Of a stretch of DNA of 64,000 nt, positions 61,285 through 64,000 are shown piece by piece. Position numbers and translations under genes: made by a program. Numbering within the stretch: the first letter of the stretch is position 1; each line of letters begins with the position of its first letter. The notes beneath the pieces are model-generated. The model saw nothing but the letters and a program-made list of their open reading frames with translations. It had not been told where the DNA came from and searched no databases. Source of the stretch: Omphalotus guepiniiformis (taxonomy: Eukaryota > Basidiomycota > Agaricomycetes > Agaricales > Omphalotaceae); contig JAQOOI010000021.1 of NCBI GenBank assembly GCA_028554645.1, forward strand, positions 2,108,001 through 2,172,000, given 5' to 3'.

Positions 61285-64000
61285 TTGTTTGTGGATGGGT
61301 ATAAACTACCTGATGAAGATGGAATTTTTAAGAAAGAAGAATTGGCAGAAACTTTTGTATTTGCTGCTAAAGAGTATGTGGAAAGAGATAAAGAAGCTGC
61401 AGAAGTGCTAGATGCTTATATGAACTCTACTACTATAAAGAGTAGGGGAAAGGACAAGCAAGTGTTCTGTAGTTGGAGAGAAGAGTTGAAAGAAAAGAAG
61501 GATACTATGTTTCAAGAGGAGAATTCTTGTAATATAGAGAAAGAGAAAAATAATAAAGAGTTTGTAGATGTGTATGGAAAGTACAAATCTGTAAAGGATA
61601 AAGTTAGACCGGTTAAAGCTACTTTACCGGCTGAGTTTCGTGTAGAAAGGAATATTTTTGGTGATCCGTTAGCAGAAATGCCGGAATTATCTCCAAATCC
61701 ACCTGAGTTCACACCGGGTGAGAGATACAATGAAGAAAGAAAGAATATCATAGACAAAAATCATGATGAAGGCTTTTTATGGCCAGAAGAAATGAAGTTA
61801 GTTCATCATTTGATGAAACAACAAGAAAAAGCTTTTGCTTGGGAACCTGCAGAAGGAGGAAACTTTAGAACAGATTTCTTTCCCCCTGTGAAATTTCCAG
61901 TCTTACCACATGTACCTTGGGTTGAAAGAAACATTCCAATACCACCTGGTATATTTGATGATGTGTGTAAAATTATAAAGGCAAAAATTGATTCTGGAGT
62001 TTATGAACCTTCAAGTTCTTCTTATAGATCAAAATGGTTTTGTGTTTTAAAGAAAGATGGAAAAAGTTTGAGATTGGTGCATAGTCTGGAACCATTGAAT
62101 AAAGTTACTATACAACATTCAGGAATTCCACCAGCTACTGCAGATGTTGCTAGAAACTTTGCAGGAAGAGCATGTCTAGGAACACTGGACATCTTTGTTG
62201 GGTATGATGAAAGGTTGATAGATGATGATTCTAGAGACTTAACCACCTTCCAAACACCATTTGGGCCACATAGACTAGTAAAACTGCCTATGGGTTGGAC
62301 TAATTCAGTACCTATCTTTCATGATGATGTTACTTTCATTCTAAGAGATGAAATCCCACATGTGACTATACCTTATGTTGATGATGTACCTGTAAGGGGT
62401 CCAGCAACAAGATATGAGTTACCAGATGGCAGATATGAAACTATTCCTCAAAACAATGGTATAAGGAGATTTGTATGGGAACATATGCAAAATATGAATA
62501 GAGTGATACAAAGAATGAAGTATGTTGGTGGTACATTTTCTGGTACAAAGGCATTCATTTGTGTAAAAGAAGGCATGGTTGTTGGTCACCGTTGTTTATA
62601 TGAGGGTCAAGCACCTTCTAATAAGATAGCAGAAGTGGTTACTACATGGCAAAGATTTGACTCTAAAACAGATGTCAGGGCTTTCTTGGGTACTGCTGGC
62701 CAACTCAGACAATTTATAAAGGACTATGCTAAAATTGCTGCACCTTTGCAATATTTGACCAGAAATGTTCCATTTGAGATGAAGGCTGAACAATGGGATT
62801 CTGTAGTAGCTCTTAAGGAAGCTATCAGAGTTGCACCTTGTTTGAGACCTATAGACTATATGTCAGAAAATGGGATTACACTTGCTGTAGATACCTCTTG
62901 GATGGCAGTTGGATATTATATATACCAAACTGACCCAGAAGATCCTAAGAAGAAGTACTTTAACTACTTTGGTTCAATTACATTGAATGAAAGGGAAGCA
63001 AGGTTTTCTCAACCAAAGAGAGAGCTGTATGGTCTGAAATTAGCTTTAGAAGCTTCTTATTACTTGATTTATGGGTGTAGGAATTTGACTGTGGAAACAG
63101 ATGCTAGCTATATAAAGGGCATGTTGGATCATCCCAGTTCAGGTCCTAATGCAACTATAAACAGGTGGATAGAGGATATAAGGAAATATCAGTTTACATT
63201 GGTACATGTTAAGGGAACTTTACATGGACCAGATGGTCTATCTAGAAGGGGTCCTGGAGGTATAACAACTGAAAGACCACCTGTAAATGAGGAAGACTAT
63301 GTAGATGAAGATAATGGAGAACCATTACAGTTTAGAATGCAAAATGAAGAAGATGATATACCACTAGACTTTGAGTCTTTCAGAGATAAAATAGACAATA
63401 GAGGTGGTTATCTTTTTGAAATGGCAAACTCTGAAAATGATTTTGAAGATGATTTGCAAGAATGCATAGAAGAAGAAAGAATTGCAGAATGTTATAGGAT
63501 TAGAGTTTTAGAAGCTCATGGAATGGTGAAGGGTGCTTTTGCTCAAACTTTAGTAATTCCACCAGGAGATCCAGAGTGGAGTAATTCTCATCCTTATAGT
63601 GAGGTACATAGAAGGGATGAAGGAAAGAAGATGGACAATCTTCTACCTTTAATAAAGGATTGGCATCTAGACAAGAACTCAGCTGTTATTAAAAGTTTGA
63701 ATAAAACTGAAAAGAGATCTTTTCTAAGACAAGCTGTTAAGTTCTTTGTTGATAAAGATGGTAAAATGTATAGAAGGAATGAAGAACTAGATGGTCAACA
63801 CAAGTTGGTTGTATCTAAGGCAAAGAGAATGTACATGATGCATGCTGCACATGACAACTTGGGTCATAAAGGGATGTTTGCAACTAAAGCTGTCATAGAC
63901 AAGAGATTTTGGTGGCCAGATATGGAGAAAGATATTAATTGGTTTGTCCAATCATGTCAGGCTTGTCAGAATAGAAAGTTGGAACTTCTGAAAATACCAC
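61285..64000 (+). CDS. pol: Pol of element D, partial at the window end
   Basis: Open from the frameshift overlap to the last base of the window (start given as the TTG equivalent to A). It contains RT ('LDIFVGYDER', 'YVDDV'), RNase H ('AVDTSW') and the integrase zinc finger ('HDNLGH...CQACQNRK'); the DDE core is beyond the edge. No stop or frameshift seen. Some positions match B rather than A, such as 'VKFPVLPH'. Confidence 0.92.
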   Translation, partial: MFVDGYKLPDEDGIFKKEELAETFVFAAKEYVERDKEAAEVLDAYMNSTTIKSRGKDKQVFCSWREELKEKKDTMFQEENSCNIEKEKNNKEFVDVYGKYKSVKDKVRPVKATLPAEFRVERNIFGDPLAEMPELSPNPPEFTPGERYNEERKNIIDKNHDEGFLWPEEMKLVHHLMKQQEKAFAWEPAEGGNFRTDFFPPVKFPVLPHVPWVERNIPIPPGIFDDVCKIIKAKIDSGVYEPSSSSYRSKWFCVLKKDGKSLRLVHSLEPLNKVTIQHSGIPPATADVARNFAGRACLGTLDIFVGYDERLIDDDSRDLTTFQTPFGPHRLVKLPMGWTNSVPIFHDDVTFILRDEIPHVTIPYVDDVPVRGPATRYELPDGRYETIPQNNGIRRFVWEHMQNMNRVIQRMKYVGGTFSGTKAFICVKEGMVVGHRCLYEGQAPSNKIAEVVTTWQRFDSKTDVRAFLGTAGQLRQFIKDYAKIAAPLQYLTRNVPFEMKAEQWDSVVALKEAIRVAPCLRPIDYMSENGITLAVDTSWMAVGYYIYQTDPEDPKKKYFNYFGSITLNEREARFSQPKRELYGLKLALEASYYLIYGCRNLTVETDASYIKGMLDHPSSGPNATINRWIEDIRKYQFTLVHVKGTLHGPDGLSRRGPGGITTERPPVNEEDYVDEDNGEPLQFRMQNEEDDIPLDFESFRDKIDNRGGYLFEMANSENDFEDDLQECIEEERIAECYRIRVLEAHGMVKGAFAQTLVIPPGDPEWSNSHPYSEVHRRDEGKKMDNLLPLIKDWHLDKNSAVIKSLNKTEKRSFLRQAVKFFVDKDGKMYRRNEELDGQHKLVVSKAKRMYMMHAAHDNLGHKGMFATKAVIDKRFWWPDMEKDINWFVQSCQACQNRKLELLKIP

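Larger units (their letters stand above)
56463..64000 (+). mobile_element. Element D: third A-family retrotransposon, cut by the window end
   Basis: 5' LTR, PBS, gag, pro and the first 70% of pol are present and intact; the antisense module and 3' LTR lie outside. The 5' flank is CCGG (56459-56462). Nearly identical to A and B in gag-pro-pol. Confidence 0.95.

Overview
The window is repeat-dense fungal DNA, most likely from a basidiomycete (Agaricomycetes). The basis is the style of the Ty3/Gypsy (Metaviridae) polyproteins and two gene types carrying short (47-64 bp) GT..AG introns. I see no ordinary single-copy host gene, rRNA, tRNA or CRISPR array. Almost everything is LTR retrotransposons nested in each other, plus solo LTRs, MITEs and minisatellites.

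Layout. 1-990: decayed integrase fragment and unassigned DNA. 991-15711: complete element A (+). 15712-20204: possible LTR remnant, a hypothetical ORF fragment, a solo LTR of the A family (16935-18424) holding a small MITE, and the decayed RT/RNase H of an old Gypsy element 'G' (- strand). 20205-21708: unrelated solo LTR with perfect 5-bp TSDs and its own MITE. 22360-44824: element C (-), a different Gypsy family, split inside gag by complete element B (28684-43409, -), which is the same family as A. 44825-48074: end of an F-family LTR, an older part of G, then the LTR of decayed element F. 48077-50729: decayed F gag and protease. 50730-54133: two degenerate tandem-repeat fields. 54134-55897: truncated A-family LTR with another solo LTR inside. 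56463-64000: element D (+), a third A-family copy cut by the window edge.

The most interesting object is the A/B family (14.7 kb, LTR 1.37-1.38 kb). Sense-strand genes are gag, protease and RT-RNaseH-integrase in three frames. They are joined by two canonical -1 slippery heptamers (G GGA AAC immediately before the gag stop, and A AAT TTT before the protease stop), identical in all three copies. Between pol and the 3' LTR lies a 4.5 kb antisense module of two spliced genes with their own TATA boxes, each with six exons. Gene 1 (546 aa) has an AT-hook and a six-cysteine zinc-cluster-like motif and looks like a DNA-binding regulator. Gene 2 (349 aa) matches nothing I recognise. Because these genes are antisense, their introns would not be removed from the genomic retrotransposon RNA, which would explain why they persist.

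Comparing A with B, nearly everything is about 98-99% identical, but gene 1 plus its 3' flank is far more divergent, mostly at silent sites. The switch points are abrupt: the gene 1 start codon on one side and an internal copy of the polypurine tract on the other. This suggests an exchangeable cassette in a retrotransposon. All functional statements are inferred from sequence; nothing was run.
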